The notes: generated from the sequence alone by a model not told the origin. Positions 1 through 10,333 are shown, numbered from the stretch's first letter. The stretch is DNA of 64,000 nucleotides from Symbiodinium kawagutii (GCA_009767595.1 VSDK01026432.1:160394-224393); one strand, 5' to 3'. Numbers and translations: made by a program.

Positions 1-40
1 TAAACATGAACCGACAAGAACTGCTAACATTCAAGAACAT

Positions 41-144
41 ATGGTTGTTTCTCAAAATAGGGGTCCCCTCAAATCATCCACTATTGACCATATATAATAA
101 TAAACCAACCTTTTATTGGTAGCCCCTATGGCTTGAGAAAGCAC
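41..144 (+). mobile_element. Family A TIR element, copy A1
   Basis: The left end has GTTTCTCAAAATAGGGG and the right end CCCCTATGGCTTGAGAAAG. The interior AAATCATCCA...AATAAACCAACC is in forward orientation. The two TIRs are of different subtypes (AAAATAG against CTATGGCTTGAG). Confidence 0.7.
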
Positions 145-450
145 TGAATAGCACCAACTGTGGAGCAGATCCAAGCGAGGTGAAAAGCTGGAGGCGATCG
201 CAGATTCATTGAGGGTCTTCATGTTCTTCAACTTCTTGAGCTTCTTGGGCGATTTGCGGGGGCTGCGGCTGGGGCTGCTCCGACTCTCTTGGTTCCATTC
301 TTTTCAGATCCCGCTCGCACCACGACACCAAGAAAATTAGACCATTTTGGAGGTGCTCATGGCGGGAGGCAGCATGTGAACTTTGCGTCACTTGCAGGTT
401 TCAATGGAGTGCTTCTTCATAGACACCAATTCTGCGCCAGCCAGTTGTAG

Positions 451-630
451 AACTCAGTTCCTATTTACACCAACGGTCTCCAGCAGGTGCTCAACATCAG
501 ATCATCAGGCATCATTCGGTTTCCAGCCTCTCCATTGCCATCAATCATAGCGCAGGGAAGACGCCCCGGAGGGTGCGAGGCCCATGGTGAAAGCAACCTC
601 CCAATTCAGCTGCCCCACCAGCCGCCATGA
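451..630 (+). CDS. Candidate exon, unknown protein
   Basis: An open frame of 59 codons lies between a TAG (448-450) and a TGA (628-630), with no ATG at its start. The translation contains TNGLQQVLNIRSSGIIRF and AQGRRPGGCEAHGESN, mixed in composition and not low complexity. ACTCAG before position 457 could be a 3' splice site. No family was recognised and the strand rests on composition only. Confidence 0.3.
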   Translation, partial: NSVPIYTNGLQQVLNIRSSGIIRFPASPLPSIIAQGRRPGGCEAHGESNLPIQLPHQPP

Positions 631-702
631 AGCTGGAAAGCCGTTCCACACCCAGGTGGTGTTGCTGTGCTCATGACTCTTGGAAGGTTCGCTGGTGGAA
701 GG

Positions 703-858
703 GGAAGGGTTGATAGATGGTGGCAGTTGTGATTAATAGGTGGTTAATACAATGGTTAATAGATGGTTGATAGAAATGGTTCATAGATGGCGGTGACTCG
801 GGTTCACAATGGTTGATGGTCAATTTCATGCTGGTTCATAGCAGTGGTTCATGATGGC
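703..858 (+). repeat. Degenerate GGTTGATAGAT simple repeat
   Basis: Imperfect tandem copies of ATGGTTRATAGATGGTT-like units. It is one of several tracts in the window built on the ACCATCA/TGATGGT theme. Confidence 0.5.
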
Positions 859-1160
859 TGATTGAGATTATATAGAATGAATAATCATTGATTAGTTGAT
901 CATGATCAATTACCAACCCTTCAGCAATACAGCAGAAACATCCACTTGTTTAAAGATGGATCACCTGTTAGAATATGGGATTTGTCAATGCTGCCGAATT
1001 GCTACTTGAGATTACCGAAGGTATATATTGATTGTATGGTCTGCCTTTACCAATATGATTTTGGCCACATACCATTACATCTTCCATATACACAAATATA
1101 TACATATGATTATGATTGTATATATATATATTTACATATACATATCTTTACACATGTACT

Positions 1161-1270
1161 GTATGGTGGTTTCTCAAAACAGGGGTACCAGAAAATCCCC
1201 CAATATTTACCATTTGTGGTAATAAATCAAGCATAACTTTGGGTTCCCCTATTCAAAGAAACCTCCATAT
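1161..1270 (+). mobile_element. Family A TIR element, copy A2
   Basis: Left TIR GGTGGTTTCTCAAAACAGGGG and right TIR CCCCTATTCAAAGAAACCTCC, with the forward internal sequence. The flanks are AT-rich and do not look coding. Confidence 0.7.
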
Positions 1271-1395
1271 CACCAACAGTATTAACTCACATACCATTCC
1301 ATCATATTACTTCTTACATATACTAATACGATCATCCCAGATTACTGGTTGGTGGTTCAGTGGACCATGCTGAGTTCACATGTTTTTGTGGATAG

Positions 1396-1440
1396 GGAGT
1401 TTGGCACATGATGATGCTCAAAGAGAAGGCAGTGGAGAGG
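1396..1440 (+). CDS. Candidate 45-nt micro-exon
   Basis: A 3' splice site (TTTTTGTGGATAG before G at 1396) and a consensus donor GTAAGT at 1441 bracket exactly 45 nt. It is open in the frame GVWHMMMLKEKAVER; a second frame is also open. Both splice signals are strong, but the length gives little coding evidence. Confidence 0.3.
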
Positions 1441-1467
1441 GTAAGTCACCAGGCCGGATACTCATTT

Positions 1468-1602
1468 GGGCATTTCTCAAGTCAGTTTGGGGACCCTCAA
1501 CAATGGTTGGTTTACGATGTTTTACATATGACTGTGAACGATTAATACATATTCATATAAAGGATGATAACCGGGGTACCCCTATGACTTGAGAGACACC
1601 CA
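1468..1602 (+). mobile_element. Family A TIR element, copy A3
   Basis: CATTTCTCAAGTC at the left and CCCCTATGACTTGAGAGACACC at the right: the AGTCATAG TIR subtype at both ends. The interior is in reverse orientation (AATGGTTGGTTTA near the left end). Confidence 0.6.
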
Positions 1603-1985
1603 TGTATGGTAGATTTACCTACGTAGCTGAGTTATTTTATAGGTAAATGTTGGTAGATATACCATCCATAGAGCATCCGGGCATTTCAAGTGAGAAGGAC
1701 TCACATGTTTGTTCACAGCTGAGGTTGTCAGAAGATGGATTGAACCATCAAAACGGGACTCCGTGTCACTGAAGATCTCAGGTGGACCCTGATGTCCTAT
1801 GTTAAAGTATGTGATTGAGGCCTAATGACGTTGACGTGAGGCGTGTAGGAAAGGTCGCCTCTGTAGTTCCACAGAATTGGTGCAGTTGTTGGGCTCCCAA
1901 GATCACCCTTCTGAACTTGTGAAGTGATGGGCAGCGTGGAGGTTATCTCTGGAGCTTAACAAGTACCATAGGTCCCACAGCTTAG

Positions 1986-2079
1986 GGCCGCACCGCTGCT
2001 GCGGCCCTCCCGTCCGCAGTCTGGTGATGGACGTGGACTACGGCAAGCCCACAGGGATGCTTGATTTGCATGGTCCAAG
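1986..2079 (+). CDS. Candidate exon, unknown protein
   Basis: A GC-rich block between an AG acceptor (1984-1985, or CCGCAG at 2019) and a donor GTACTT at 2080. The frame reads SLVMDVDYGKPTGMLDLHGP. The composition is natural, but no family was recognised and no phase-matched neighbour was found. Confidence 0.35.
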
Positions 2080-2331
2080 GTACTTATCCCAGTGATGGCG
2101 TCAGAAATATCCAGAATCAACCATCGTAGGCCCATGAATCAATGGGGAATGGTTGATTATATAAGCAAGAGTAGACTGTAATTGCTGGATTGTAAGTTCT
2201 TTTTTTTCTGAGTAAAAGCAAGGTCTTTATTCAGGAAAAACCAGTAAACTTGTTTTTTCTAGAGTAAAAACCCTTGCTTTTCCAAACCAATGACATTTGT
2301 TTTTCAAAGTAAAGAGCAATAGATGGTTAAT

Positions 2332-2430
2332 CTGCTTGGTAATTTCAACAGTTTTCATTTTCCCACATGTATTATCAAATGGTTAGTTGCTTGACCAATA
2401 TTTTTCATAGGGGTTGAAACCACCAACCAG
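2332..2430 (+). mobile_element. Family B TIR element, copy B1
   Basis: It begins CTGCTTGGTAATTTCAAC and ends TTGAAACCACCAACCAG, with the family interior CAAATGGTTAGTTGCTTGACC and TTTTTCATAGGGG. Confidence 0.65.
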
Positions 2431-2492
2431 ATTATTCACCTTTGTAGATAACTACCGTTGATCAACCATTCATCAATCACTAATCACCATGA

Positions 2493-2633
2493 TCGGAACC
2501 CTGCTTGAGAATTGGAATACGTCTTTGGTGGGGGGACAAGGAGTGGGAGGGCCCTTGGATACGCAAGGAGTATATGGGATTGTCCATCAATGGTGCCTAC
2601 AATCACCAGCCAGCTGTTCATAGCCATGACTAA
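2493..2633 (+). CDS. Candidate exon, Trp-rich unknown protein
   Basis: Open for 46 codons between stops (TGA 2490-2492, TAA 2631-2633) with no ATG at the start. The translation includes RLWWGDKEWEGPWIRKEYMG and INGAYNHQPAVHSHD, aromatic and charged in the way of real coding sequence. GGGGACAAG/GAG at about 2543 is a possible AG|G acceptor. No family was recognised. Confidence 0.35.
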   Translation, partial: SEPCLRIGIRLWWGDKEWEGPWIRKEYMGLSINGAYNHQPAVHSHD

Positions 2634-2726
2634 TAGGAAAACGACCGCTGATTTGGGAGTACACCATGGCGAACTGGACAAACTCATCTATGATTATGTA
2701 GATATATCGGTACACACATATCAACC

Positions 2727-3062
2727 ACATTCACTAACCATCATTAAATCAACAGCCAACCATCAGTTGACCATCATTCGACCATCAATGGACAATCGTT
2801 CAACCATCAATAAATTCAGAGACTCACCATCAGTTAACCATCAATTGACCATCACTCAACCATCAATTGACCATGAATCATCATTTTTCCAGCAACCAAC
2901 CATCAATCAACCACCGATAAACCCATCAATTGACCATCGACAAAGCCATCAATCAACCATTCATCAATAAAACTATCAATGAACCAATTCACCATCAATA
3001 GAACCATCAATCAAGCCATCGCAGTACTAACCAAGTCATCCGTAAAACCGCAGACCATCAAT
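2727..3062 (+). repeat. ACCATCAAT-type degenerate simple repeat
   Basis: About 330 bp of imperfect ACCATCAAT(TG) units. The plus-strand frame through it is open only because the repeat lacks stop codons. Confidence 0.6.
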
Positions 3063-3064
3063 AG

Positions 3065-3180
3065 AACCGCACTGCGAATTACCGGCGCGCAGAAAGGATG
3101 CCGGGCACCAGCGACGTGGAGATGCAAGCGCGCGAGGTCGGCACCAGCACCGCTGCGCAGCCGGGCAGCGTTACGGCGGG
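3065..3180 (+). CDS. Candidate exon ending at a GTGAGG donor
   Basis: A GC-rich block that starts right after an in-frame TAG, whose AG could be an acceptor, and ends at donor GTGAGG (3181). It reads ANYRRAERMPGTSDVEMQAR then EVGTSTAAQPGSVTA, with an internal ATG at 3098. The function is unknown. Family A copy A4 lies 43 bp downstream. Confidence 0.4.
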
Positions 3181-3222
3181 GTGAGGTGGAGCTGTCATGG
3201 CTGGATCGTATGACTGGAACAT

Positions 3223-3338
3223 CATATGGGAAGGGTTCTTAAGCCATAGGTGACCCCCCAAAATGGTGATGTTATTGCGGCCAATGACTCATATTTGATG
3301 ATTTAGTGGTGTCCCTATTTTGAGAAACATCCGTATGG
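3223..3338 (+). mobile_element. Family A TIR element, copy A4
   Basis: Left end GGTTCTTAAGCCATAGG and right end CCCTATTTTGAGAAACATCC, so the TIR subtypes are mixed. TATGG flanks both ends and is a likely 5-bp target-site duplication. Confidence 0.6.
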
Positions 3339-3434
3339 ATCGATATGAACCATCAAGTTTATTGGGGATGAATTCACCAATCGTTTTAAAGGGAGTATAA
3401 TGGATACTGATGGCACACTACCTGTACAGGGTTT

Positions 3435-3635
3435 TTGACAGCCAGATCCACCATCTGGAACCATGACGAGGATAATGACTACAGTCAGGGATCCATATGG
3501 CTATGGGTCAAAATTAATCAACCAATAATGGGGTATAATAACCAACAAACTGTAGGGAAAACAATGGTTAATGATGGGGAACCAGGGGTACGGGGTTTTG
3601 ACTCACAGCCATATGATATTCCATACGATTTTTGA
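3435..3635 (+). CDS. Candidate ORF, unknown
   Basis: A 66-codon open frame. The first third (STIWNHDEDNDYSQGSIW) looks like protein, while the middle crosses AT-rich intergenic-like sequence. The true exon is probably shorter than the ORF. Confidence 0.25.
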   Translation: MTARSTIWNHDEDNDYSQGSIWLWVKINQPIMGYNNQQTVGKTMVNDGEPGVRGFDSQPYDIPYDF

Positions 3636-3639
3636 TACG

Positions 3640-5100
3640 ATTCCAATAGGGAGCAATTGCGATATATCCATAGGATCACTCTGTCATTACCAAACACATT
3701 ATCAGCAATCAAGCATCGTCACCGGTTAGGAACGATAGCAATTTTTTGATGATCACCTTTTTCACCAGCCATTTGAAAAACATTGATGCTGCGCATAGTT
3801 GGTCAACGATGGTCTTTGTTTTTGGCAGCAATAAGCTGTACCCCATTGGTGATCAACAGCTCATGATTATTGCTTGGTTGATCAACCATTGCCCCCAAAA
3901 AGCAATGGCCAGCCACGAATGCTACAATCAGCCATGATTGTTTAGTTGATCAACCATTACCTCAACCAACTAAACAACAAACAACAAAATGTTTGGTTTT
4001 AACGATGTTTTAACCACAATCACACATCACTTGAACCAGATTTAGCCATTCAGCTACAATCTTGTTAAATAGCCAAATCAGAACAATAGATTTAGCTGAA
4101 TAGATTTAGCTGAATGCTTGACATTTTTCCGGCTGAATCTTTTCAAACCTTCAGCTCAGGCCCGCAAACACGTGACGAGTCCTGATTTTCATCCTTGACG
4201 TTCTGCTTGCGTCGGTGCGTCGATGTCCTCCACGGCAGCTGGGCGTGGTGGACTTGGGCTTCGTCGATTTCTGGTACATCTATCTGGTAGGGAGTACAAC
4301 AGGTTGGTGAATTGAAAGAGTTTATCATGGTTAAGAGCAGCTCCACAATTTGACATCGAATTTCTGAATGATAAGCTGGTTGATGTAGCCTGGCTGGGAT
4401 GCTTGGGTACGGTGGCTTAGCAGTGGGTTTGTCAACCTAGATGAAAATTGACTGGCTGATGGTTTGATTCACATGTTTTAATTTTCCCGCATGTATTCAC
4501 AAATGGTTGGTTGACAAGCCATGAAGTGGGAAAGCTACTGCCCAACCATCAGGGGATCTTGTGATTGACTTTGTTTCTTTCAAAACGTCCCTGGTGAAGC
4601 TACTCGTTTGGACCACAAAGATGAGTCATGACCCAACAGAACCATCCTGTGAGGGTCAAGAGTAGATGCTTCGTAGTGGCTATCAGTACTGGTTGTAGTA
4701 TGTTATAGTGCTAAAGTGTGGCTAAGAATGCTGAGAAGCCTGGACTAGTCGAGAATCAGTACGCTTCAGGGGGTCTCATGGCAGGTGATGTCACCATAGT
4801 GATCCAGCGGCAGTAGCAATATTTGGTTGTGCTCCAGAGCTAACCCATGTGACTGAGCATTGATGTGTCGGGCAAGCTGCTATCAAAGCAGGTGTTTTGG
4901 GGCTAACGACACTTACCCGTCCGCAGCTCAGCAGTCATTGACCACAACTTATCAATTCATCAGCACTACTAGTCACAACTAAGCAGTCTTGAGCAATATC
5001 ACCTTTGCTAAGAACCTCCATTAAGCACAGCCGCTGTGTTGTTGACTAAGTTAGATCAACAAATTCCGGAAGCAACCGTGGCCGACTGTCAAGTCAAAAC
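3640..5100. other. No clear gene; weak repeats
   Basis: AT-rich sequence with scattered TTGATCAACCATT and TTTAGCTGAATAG repeats. A block at 4143-4270 is open on both strands and was not assigned. A truncated family B element lies at 4451-4520. Confidence 0.4.
4451..4520 (+). mobile_element. Family B element, left half only (B2)
   Basis: It has ACTGGCTGATGGTTTGATTC, then TTTTCCCGCATGTATT and AAATGGTTGGTTGACAAG, but no right TIR follows. Confidence 0.45.
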
Positions 5101-5102
5101 AC

Positions 5103-5358
5103 ATGAGATCGATGACGATGCCAGACATTGCGTCATGTCATGTTCTCATTGACGTTCTAAAATGCAAGTGTTGTTCAGAACCCGAGCTTGTGTCCATAGC
5201 CAGGGCTCGCAAAAACCATGGTCTTTCCGTGGTCTTTCCGGCCCTTGTTGGCGGCCAAGCTGCCCCGGAAGATTGCTCTGCCGGCGCCGGCTGCATGGTT
5301 TTCAAAAGGCAGCGAAAGAGCACGATGAAGGTTTGGAGGCATTTTTCCCCACCTGTCA
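5103..5358 (+). CDS. Candidate first coding exon, unknown protein
   Basis: An ATG-initiated frame (MRSMTMPDIASCHVLIDV...) of 85 codons ends at CCTGTCAG with a GTGAGG donor immediately after. It is Cys-rich early (KCKCCSEPE) and basic late (KRQRKSTMKVWRHF). The 786-bp pyrimidine array starts 32 nt after the donor and would lie in the intron. No family was recognised. Confidence 0.45.
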
Positions 5359-5390
5359 GGTGAGGGTTGTTAGATTTTATCAGAGCTGCC

Positions 5391-6176
5391 TCTTCTCCTC
5401 CTCCTTCTCCTCCTCCTCCTTCTCCTCCTCCTCCTTCTCCTCCTCCTCCTTCTCCTCCTCCTCCTTCTCCTCCTCCTCCTTCTCCTCCTCCTCCTTCTCC
5501 TCCTCCTCCTTCTCCTCCTCCTCCTTCTCCTCCTCCTCCTTCTCCTCCTCCTCCTTCTCCTCCTCCTCCTTCTCCTCCTCCTCCTTCTCCTCCTCCTCCT
5601 TCTCCTCCTCCTCCTTCTCCTCCTCCTCCTTCTCCTCCTCCTCCTTCTCCTCCTCCTCCTTCTCCTCCTCCTCCTTCTCCTCCTCCTCCTTCTCCTCCTC
5701 CTCCTTCTCCTCCTCCTCCTTCTCCTCCTCCTCCTTCTCCTCCTCCTCCTTCTCCTCCTCCTCCTTCTCCTCCTCCTCCTTCTCCTCCTCCTCCTTCTCC
5801 TCCTCCTCCTTCTCCTCCTCCTCCTTCTCCTCCTCCTCCTTCTCCTCCTCCTCCTTCTCCTCCTCCTCCTTCTCCTCCTCCTCCTTCTCCTCCTCCTCCT
5901 TCTCCTCCTCCTCCTTCTCCTCCTCCTCCTTCTCCTCCTCCTCCTTCTCCTCCTCCTCCTTCTCCTCCTCCTCCTTCTCCTCCTCCTCCTTCTCCTCCTC
6001 CTCCTTCTCCTCCTCCTCCTTCTCCTCCTCCTCCTTCTCCTCCTCCTCCTTCTCCTCCTCCTCCTTCTCCTCCTCCTCCTTCTCCTCCTCCTCCTTCTCC
6101 TCCTCCTCCTTCTCCTCCTCCTCCTTCTCCTCCTCCTCCTTCTCCTCCTCCTCCTTCTCCTCCTCCTCCTTCTCCT
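5391..6176 (+). repeat. Perfect 15-bp tandem array (TTCTCCTCCTCCTCC), about 52 copies
   Basis: About 786 bp of an almost invariant 15-bp unit, with pure pyrimidine on the plus strand. Since 15 is a multiple of 3, every frame stays open: SPPPP, FSSSS or Leu/Arg-type repeats, and EEEEK or poly-Arg on the minus strand. SPPPP resembles extensin motifs, but nothing else supports translation. The homogeneity implies recent expansion or conversion. Confidence 0.95.
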
Positions 6177-6232
6177 TGTCTCGCCGGACCTCAACCACGA
6201 CCATCCGCGGCCAGTGGTGGCTGCCGGACCTC

Positions 6233-6995
6233 AAAGATGTCAGAAAAGATGTCAGAAAGAATGTCAAAAGATATGCCAGAAAGAATATCAGAGAGAATGT
6301 CAGAAGAGAGAATGTCAGAAGACATGTCAGACAGAATGTCAGAAGATATGTCACAGAGAATGTCAGAAGAGATATCAGAAAGAATGTCAGAAGAGATGCC
6401 AGAGAGAATGTCAGAAGATATGTCAGAGAGAATGTCAGAATAAATGTCAGAAGATATGTCAGAGAGAATTTCAGAGAGATTGGCAGAAGATATGTCAGAA
6501 AGAATGTCAAAAGATATGTCAGAAAGAATGTCAGAAGAGATGTCAGAAAGAATGTCAAAAGATATGCCAGAAAGAATGTCAGAGAGAATGTCAGAAGATA
6601 TGTCAGAAGACATGTCAGAAAGAATGTCAGAAGATATGTCAAAGAGAATGTCAAAAGATTTGCCAGAAAGAATGCCAGAGAGAATGTCAGAAGATATGTC
6701 AGAGAGAATGTCAGAATGAATGTCAGAAGATATGTCAGAGAGAATTTCAGAGAGATTGGCAGAAGATATGTCAGAAAGAATGTCAAAAGATATGTCAGAA
6801 AGAATGTCAGAAGAGATGTCAGAGAGAATGTCAAAAGATTTGCCAGAAAGAATGTCCGAGTAGAAAGTTGTCAGAAAGAACGTCAGAAGATGTGCCAAAA
6901 AGGATGCCAGAAAGAATGTCCAAAGGTATGCCAGAGAGAATGTCAGAAGATTTGTCAGAATGAATGTCAGAAGGTATGTAGGAGAGAATGTCACA
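6233..6995 (+). repeat. 12-bp tandem array (ATGTCAGARAGA) with a 276-bp higher-order period
   Basis: About 63 diverged 12-bp units. A segment near 6441-6560 (with GATTGGCAGAAG) recurs near 6717-6836, offset 276 bp (23 units). Frames read MSERMSED-, CQKICQKE- or VRRYVREN-type repeats. A single frame stays open from the coding-like block before the 15-bp array to 7057. Confidence 0.9.
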
Positions 6996-7057
6996 CAAAA
7001 GTGGAGTCAACAAGTGGTGATGACATGACATGGTGGGGATCACTCGAAGTAAAGTAA

Positions 7058-7384
7058 TTGCTTTTCATGTTGCGGGAAGGGCCTTTCCACCCCAACTCGA
7101 AAGATGCCTACTTGAACAGCATCTCCGCGCAGTACGGGAGAGACGTCCCAGATGACGTTGTCTTCCCGGTGGGGCCTGCATCCTGTCGCCGATCGCGCCA
7201 TAGGTGCCGACGGCCGGACCGCCCATTCAGAGGAACCGAATGCAGAGGTGGCCGAGAGTGTGAGCGGCTGGGCGGGGTGTCTTGTGGTGCCGCCGTTCCC
7301 GAGCTTCAGGAAAGCTTTATCGGGCCAGTCAGCACCACGCTCGTCACGGTGAACCGCGCCCTCGTCCGCCTCCGCCGGAACTAA
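7058..7384 (+). CDS. Candidate GC-rich coding block, unknown
   Basis: The 108-codon frame starts with LREGPFHPNSKDAYLNSISA and ends with FIGPVSTTLVTVNRALVRL. Between these the overlapping frame at 7152-7352 looks better (ADGRTAHSEEPNAEVAES), which suggests two exons or an old frameshift. The opposite strand is also open, so the assignment is weak. Confidence 0.3.
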   Translation: MLFMLREGPFHPNSKDAYLNSISAQYGRDVPDDVVFPVGPASCRRSRHRCRRPDRPFRGTECRGGRECERLGGVSCGAAVPELQESFIGPVSTTLVTVNRALVRLRRN

Positions 7385-8241
7385 CGGTCGAAGAGCGGAT
7401 AAACTTTCGACGACGTTGTTCCGGATCGAGGGTGAGGGCAAAAGATTTTGTCGCAAACAATTTTCACTTCACAATGCTGTTGTTTCGCGTTCACCGAGCC
7501 GGCTCGCAGTTGTCTCAAAACATAAGACCATCGCAATGATTGCTGCCAGTTGTTTGCTTCCAAGCTGTTTGTTTCTTGCTGAAAAAATCTCGGACCACCT
7601 GCTGTTCACCGACCTCATCGTGCCTAACGTAAAAAAATAAAACTCACAGTTGACCACTCATTTTGTCATAATGGATGGGTGTCTTCTGCGCCTTAGTGCC
7701 TTAATTCCCCAACTTGTGCTGAGGGTGTACAAAGCCCACGCCGGGCTCTGACTTGTCCATCTCTGGTACCTTCTCTCAACAACACAGTTCTAGCAGTTCT
7801 GTTCCATTCACGCTTACGTGCCATTGAAGCATTCATTGCTGCAACGGCAAGCACGCCACCGTCAGCACTGCACGCTTTTATTTTGCCTGCGTGAGTGTTT
7901 GTGCATGCCACCGTCTTGGAGATTGCCAGGGGGTTTGGAATTCGGTCTTGCTGGTTTTTCAGAATTTGTTTTTCGAAATGATTGCAGTCAGTCTGCGCCG
8001 CCAAAGCGCTCGCTCGAATCTCAAGACAAAATTTCAAAAAGAAGCACAAAAATTCAACAATGAATAAGTAAATCAATAAACAAACAAAACATCTATTAAG
8101 AATGAACCGATAAATAAGTTACACATGGAGTATAAAGCCTTAAGGCGTGGAAGCAAGAACTAGAAATCAAAAGTAAGTATATATGCTTTAATATAAAGCA
8201 ATTAATTTGTTGAAGAGGAACTTCGAAGGTCAAGTTGAAAG

Positions 8242-8637
8242 TTGGCATATGCGTGGAAAAGGCCTCCCAGCCCACTACAAAATTGTCTGGAAATTCCTGG
8301 GAACGTTCGGCGTCTAGATGTCAGCAAGTCAGAGCAGAAGCCCAGTACAATCATGAAGCAAAGCGGGAAGGAAACCGGCAAGTTTGTTGACCCTTTCCCA
8401 AATATTTGTCATCTTGCCATACGAGTGATGAAGGGTAAGTTAAAACTAGCAATTGCGAAGTCGGAAGAAGCCTTACGCACTTTCACACTTGCAATTGCAA
8501 TTGCGCTAGAACTTCGTGTATTTTCAAGATCTGTCCCGTCAAGGGAGCCAGAATTATCCAAGCCAAAATTACGCAACCGATGCGTGTCCGTGTCTGACTC
8601 CTCGTTCGGGAAAGAGCAAATTCTTCGGCGTGGATGA
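8242..8637 (+). CDS. Hypothetical ORF, 131 codons
   Basis: One of the longer ordinary frames. It is basic and Ser-rich (KSEQKPSTIMKQSGKETGKF, then KLRNRCVSVSDSSFGKEQ). No domain was recognised and no clear splice sites bound it. Confidence 0.3.
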   Translation: MAYAWKRPPSPLQNCLEIPGNVRRLDVSKSEQKPSTIMKQSGKETGKFVDPFPNICHLAIRVMKGKLKLAIAKSEEALRTFTLAIAIALELRVFSRSVPSREPELSKPKLRNRCVSVSDSSFGKEQILRRG

Positions 8638-8639
8638 AG

Positions 8640-9535
8640 AATGGAGTCGGCCACTTGACAAAGGCATGTCTCATGCAAGCTGATGGAACGAGACAAATAC
8701 AATAAGCAATAGAATAGATGATTTCAGATTCCTATTGAAAAGACCGCATCTGCCATGGCTCCAACCATTCAACTAACATTTTCCAGCGGTGTAAAACATA
8801 GAAAATAGCTTCAACCATTGAACTCTCGTTTAATAGCCGTATAAAACATAGAAAATCAAGTTTTGCTTCAAAAATACTAATGTTTTGCAACGTGCCCATA
8901 GCCTTGTTTGTGCGCCGGTATGCCAAAACTAAATATCTGGGTGGTTTGAAAAACCAAATATTTTCATGGACATGTTTTGAATTATTTCCTTTTTTTCCAT
9001 CTTTAAAGGTTTTATACTTTGCTGTTTAGTGTGGTAGCTGTGCGTTCGAATTCGTAATGTTCGCATTTTGACAAGTTTTTTGTGAAAACAAAATTTAAAA
9101 ATCGTTTCCCAAATCTAAGGATCCATTTTGTTTGGTTGGCAATTGAGAATGCCCAGTCCATGAAAGGTGTACCCAGTACATCGCGCAACATGAACGCTAA
9201 TCCGAGACGAGTCATTACACCACGCCGCGCCACACTACATACGCGCCCCGTTCGCCACATATCATCCAAGAAAAACATACAACATCTGACTCTGCAATAT
9301 GGCAAAATGCAAACAATAGTATGAAAATAAAGTTCGAGTATTAAAACCAAGCCGTTGAAATCAAGATACGAAAGCGAAGTGAAGTTTTTTGATTTTAATA
9401 AATAAAATTTTCAGAATTCCCAATACATTTAGAGAACGGTCTGGGGTTTCAAATTTTTTTGGCCGGTTTTACTGCTGAACAAAAATGTAAATCATGACAA
9501 AATTTGGTATTGAAAAAAACGCATGTCTAGTAGAG
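8640..9535. other. No clear gene
   Basis: AT-rich sequence. A short frame at 9082-9324 is open but not convincing. Confidence 0.4.
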
Positions 9536-9537
9536 AC

Positions 9538-9950
9538 ATCTTTCTTCTTGTGTTTCTTTCTTTTCTTTCCCTTCCTTTTCTTTCCTTTGTCCTTTTTCTT
9601 TTTTTCCTCTTTGCCCGGTTCTTTTCTTTCCTGGACTTGCTTTCCTTTTTCCTGTTTACTTTCTTTTTCCGTTTTCTTTTCCTTGTCTTTGTCCTTTCAA
9701 TTTTCATTTTCCCCTTCCTTTTTTCATTCTATTATTTTTGGCCTAGCTTTTTCCTATCCCATTTCCGTTCCACTCCCTTCCCGTCCATTCATTTCCTTTC
9801 TTTTCTTTCCTTTCCTTTCCTTGACCATTTCCATTCCGTTCCGGTCCTGACTACTTTCCATGCCATTCCTTTCCTTGTTCCTTTCCTTTCTATTCCGGTT
9901 CTTTGCTCCGTGTTCCTTGCCATTGCTTTCTTTGCCTTTCCCATTTCCCA
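9538..9950 (+). repeat. Imperfect CCTTTC/TTTTC pyrimidine tract
   Basis: About 400 bp of nearly pure T and C on the plus strand. The long Phe/Leu/Ser frames and Lys/Arg antisense frames are by-products. Confidence 0.8.
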
Positions 9951-9990
9951 ACTGAACGCATGACCATGTTTGCTTCGAAACTAATAGAAA

Positions 9991-10099
9991 CTGTCTGGTG
10001 GTCTCAAACATGTTTTTTCCCCGGGTAACGATTAACAAATGGTTGGTTGACTGGTTGACAAGCATAAATTTCAGAGGGTATGAAACCACCAGCAGCCAG
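9991..10099 (+). mobile_element. Family B TIR element, copy B3
   Basis: It runs from CTGTCTGGTGGTCTCAAAC to ATGAAACCACCAGCAGCCAG, with a short internal duplication of GGTTGACTGGTTGAC. Confidence 0.6.
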
Positions 10100-10126
10100 T
10101 GGTTGTTGAACCATCATTGTAAATTG

Positions 10127-10150
10127 TTGAGGTAGGAAACCACCAAGCAG
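10127..10150 (+). mobile_element. Family B right end (B4) abutting an ORF
   Basis: AGGAAACCACCAAGCAG matches the right TIR. Its final CAG lies directly before GAAATG of the small ORF at 10154, in the position of a 3' splice site. Confidence 0.4.
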
Positions 10151-10153
10151 GAA

Positions 10154-10333
10154 ATGTCGGGGGGTACGAGTGGTCGTGCTCCAAACAGACTTCCCAAAGT
10201 CCAAGGTACGGCAGCGGAGGCGGTGTCCAGGTTGCTCCCACAAAGTCTGGGAGAGCTGGGCGTGTCCACTTGGATGTGCAGCTGGGGTTATAGCCATGGT
10301 TTTAAGCCCGATAAGGTAGCTTATAACCTTTAG
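10154..10333 (+). CDS. Small ATG-initiated ORF or exon, 59 aa
   Basis: ATG to TAG, 59 codons. It reads SGRAPNRLPKVQGTAAEAVS then LGELGVSTWMCSWGYSHGFK, natural composition with no low complexity. The start follows a family B right end (CAAGCAG). The function is unknown. Confidence 0.4.
   Translation: MSGGTSGRAPNRLPKVQGTAAEAVSRLLPQSLGELGVSTWMCSWGYSHGFKPDKVAYNL

Noticed and set aside
206-391. Minus-strand 61-codon Glu/Gln/Pro-rich ORF
   Set aside because: The composition is possible for coding, but the plus strand is open too and no splice or start signal supports either.
4143-4346. Block open on both strands (minus VPEIDEAQVHHAQLPWR; plus DVLLASVRRCPPRQLG)
   Set aside because: Could not decide strand or borders; left unannotated as a gene.
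5367-6443. Plus-strand 358-codon SPPPP-repeat ORF as an extensin-like cell-wall protein
   Set aside because: The repeat is open in all six frames, so frame openness carries no information; no signal peptide or flanking domain was seen.
5380-6834. Minus-strand Glu/Lys-rich 484-codon ORF
   Set aside because: It is the antisense of the 15-bp and 12-bp arrays; repeat by-product.
9494-9963. Plus-strand Phe/Leu/Ser ORFs suggesting membrane proteins
   Set aside because: Translation of a pyrimidine tract, not a membrane protein.
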